From contig JAAYGH010000298.1 in assembly GCA_012727825.1 (NCBI GenBank), forward strand, positions 1 to 5,310: a stretch of DNA of 5,310 bases, read 5' to 3'. Below, in pieces: positions 5,214-5,310 of the stretch. Position 1 is the first letter of the stretch, and each line of letters begins with the position of its first letter. Both the position numbers and the translations under genes were made by a program. The notes beneath the pieces are model-generated. The model did no database searches, was not told the origin of the DNA, and saw nothing but the letters and a program-made list of their open reading frames with translations. This stretch comes from Trueperella sp. (GTDB taxonomy: Bacteria > Actinomycetota > Actinomycetes > Actinomycetales > Actinomycetaceae).

Positions 5214-5310
5214 AATTCGGCAGAGGCGATTCGTGGCGCTGTGACGTCACGGAAATATCCTGTCCTTAGACGACTCTCGTAAGGGCGGGGTGGGTGTTGC
5301 ATTGCAACAC
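5214..5310. other. Intergenic end of the window with two palindromes
   Basis: No gene or convincing terminator is visible after the stop at 5213. The stretch contains GTGACGTCAC (5241-5250), a perfect 10-bp palindrome, and GTGTTGCATTGCAACAC (5294-5310), a perfect eight-base inverted repeat around a single T, which reaches the last base and may continue past it. A weak bulged stem (CTTA...TAAG, about 5266-5284) has no T-run. Confidence 0.5.
5294..5310. promoter_or_regulatory. Operator-like 17-bp palindrome at the window end
   Basis: The eight-base arms GTGTTGCA and TGCAACAC are exact complements around one central T. A one-base loop cannot fold as a stable hairpin, so a protein-binding dyad is more likely than a terminator. 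It may belong to a gene just beyond the window. Confidence 0.45.

Overview
The window looks like a chromosomal segment from an actinobacterium of moderate G+C content. It carries the conserved cell-envelope and cell-division neighbourhood found near the replication origin in that phylum: a PASTA-type Ser/Thr kinase (PknB), a sortase of the actinobacterial housekeeping (class E-like) type, the division protein CrgA, a rhomboid protease and a cyclophilin (PpiA). From gene order and base composition I would guess the Actinomycetaceae (Arcanobacterium, Trueperella or Actinomyces relatives), but this is a weak inference and genus cannot be read from the sequence.

Layout. Positions 1-804 (+) are the 3' end of pknB: a transmembrane segment, three PASTA domains and a Pro-Glu tail. 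A convergent two-gene unit follows on the minus strand: a sortase (1076-1882) and, joined to it by a TAATG stop/start overlap, a 52-residue membrane protein (918-1076). The two strands meet at a perfect 12-bp C(TTCG)G hairpin (900-927). Between the divergent sortase and crgA lies a 182-bp promoter region, then crgA (2065-2343, +) with its own intrinsic terminator. A 450-bp stretch without a convincing gene (2344-2794) separates crgA from the convergent rhomboid gene. It holds two terminators, a diverged 17-bp direct repeat, nested hairpins, an 18-bp palindrome and a consensus DnaA box. On the minus strand, ppiA (3530-4051) and the rhomboid gene (2795-3511) form a probable two-gene operon with an 18-nt gap. 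Divergent from ppiA is a 315-residue protein of unknown function (4266-5213, +) with six tandem 11-residue repeats, one transmembrane helix and an acidic tail. The last 97 bases hold two perfect palindromes and no gene.

How the genes fit together. PknB senses peptidoglycan through its PASTA domains and controls growth and division. CrgA is a divisome membrane protein. The sortase attaches proteins to the wall. The rhomboid protease cleaves membrane proteins and the cyclophilin assists folding. The 52-residue protein and the 11-mer-repeat protein are the two least understood members. The amidotransferase gene (trpG/pabA) that often sits beside pknB in this neighbourhood is absent here. I see no RNA gene, CRISPR array, insertion sequence or phage gene.
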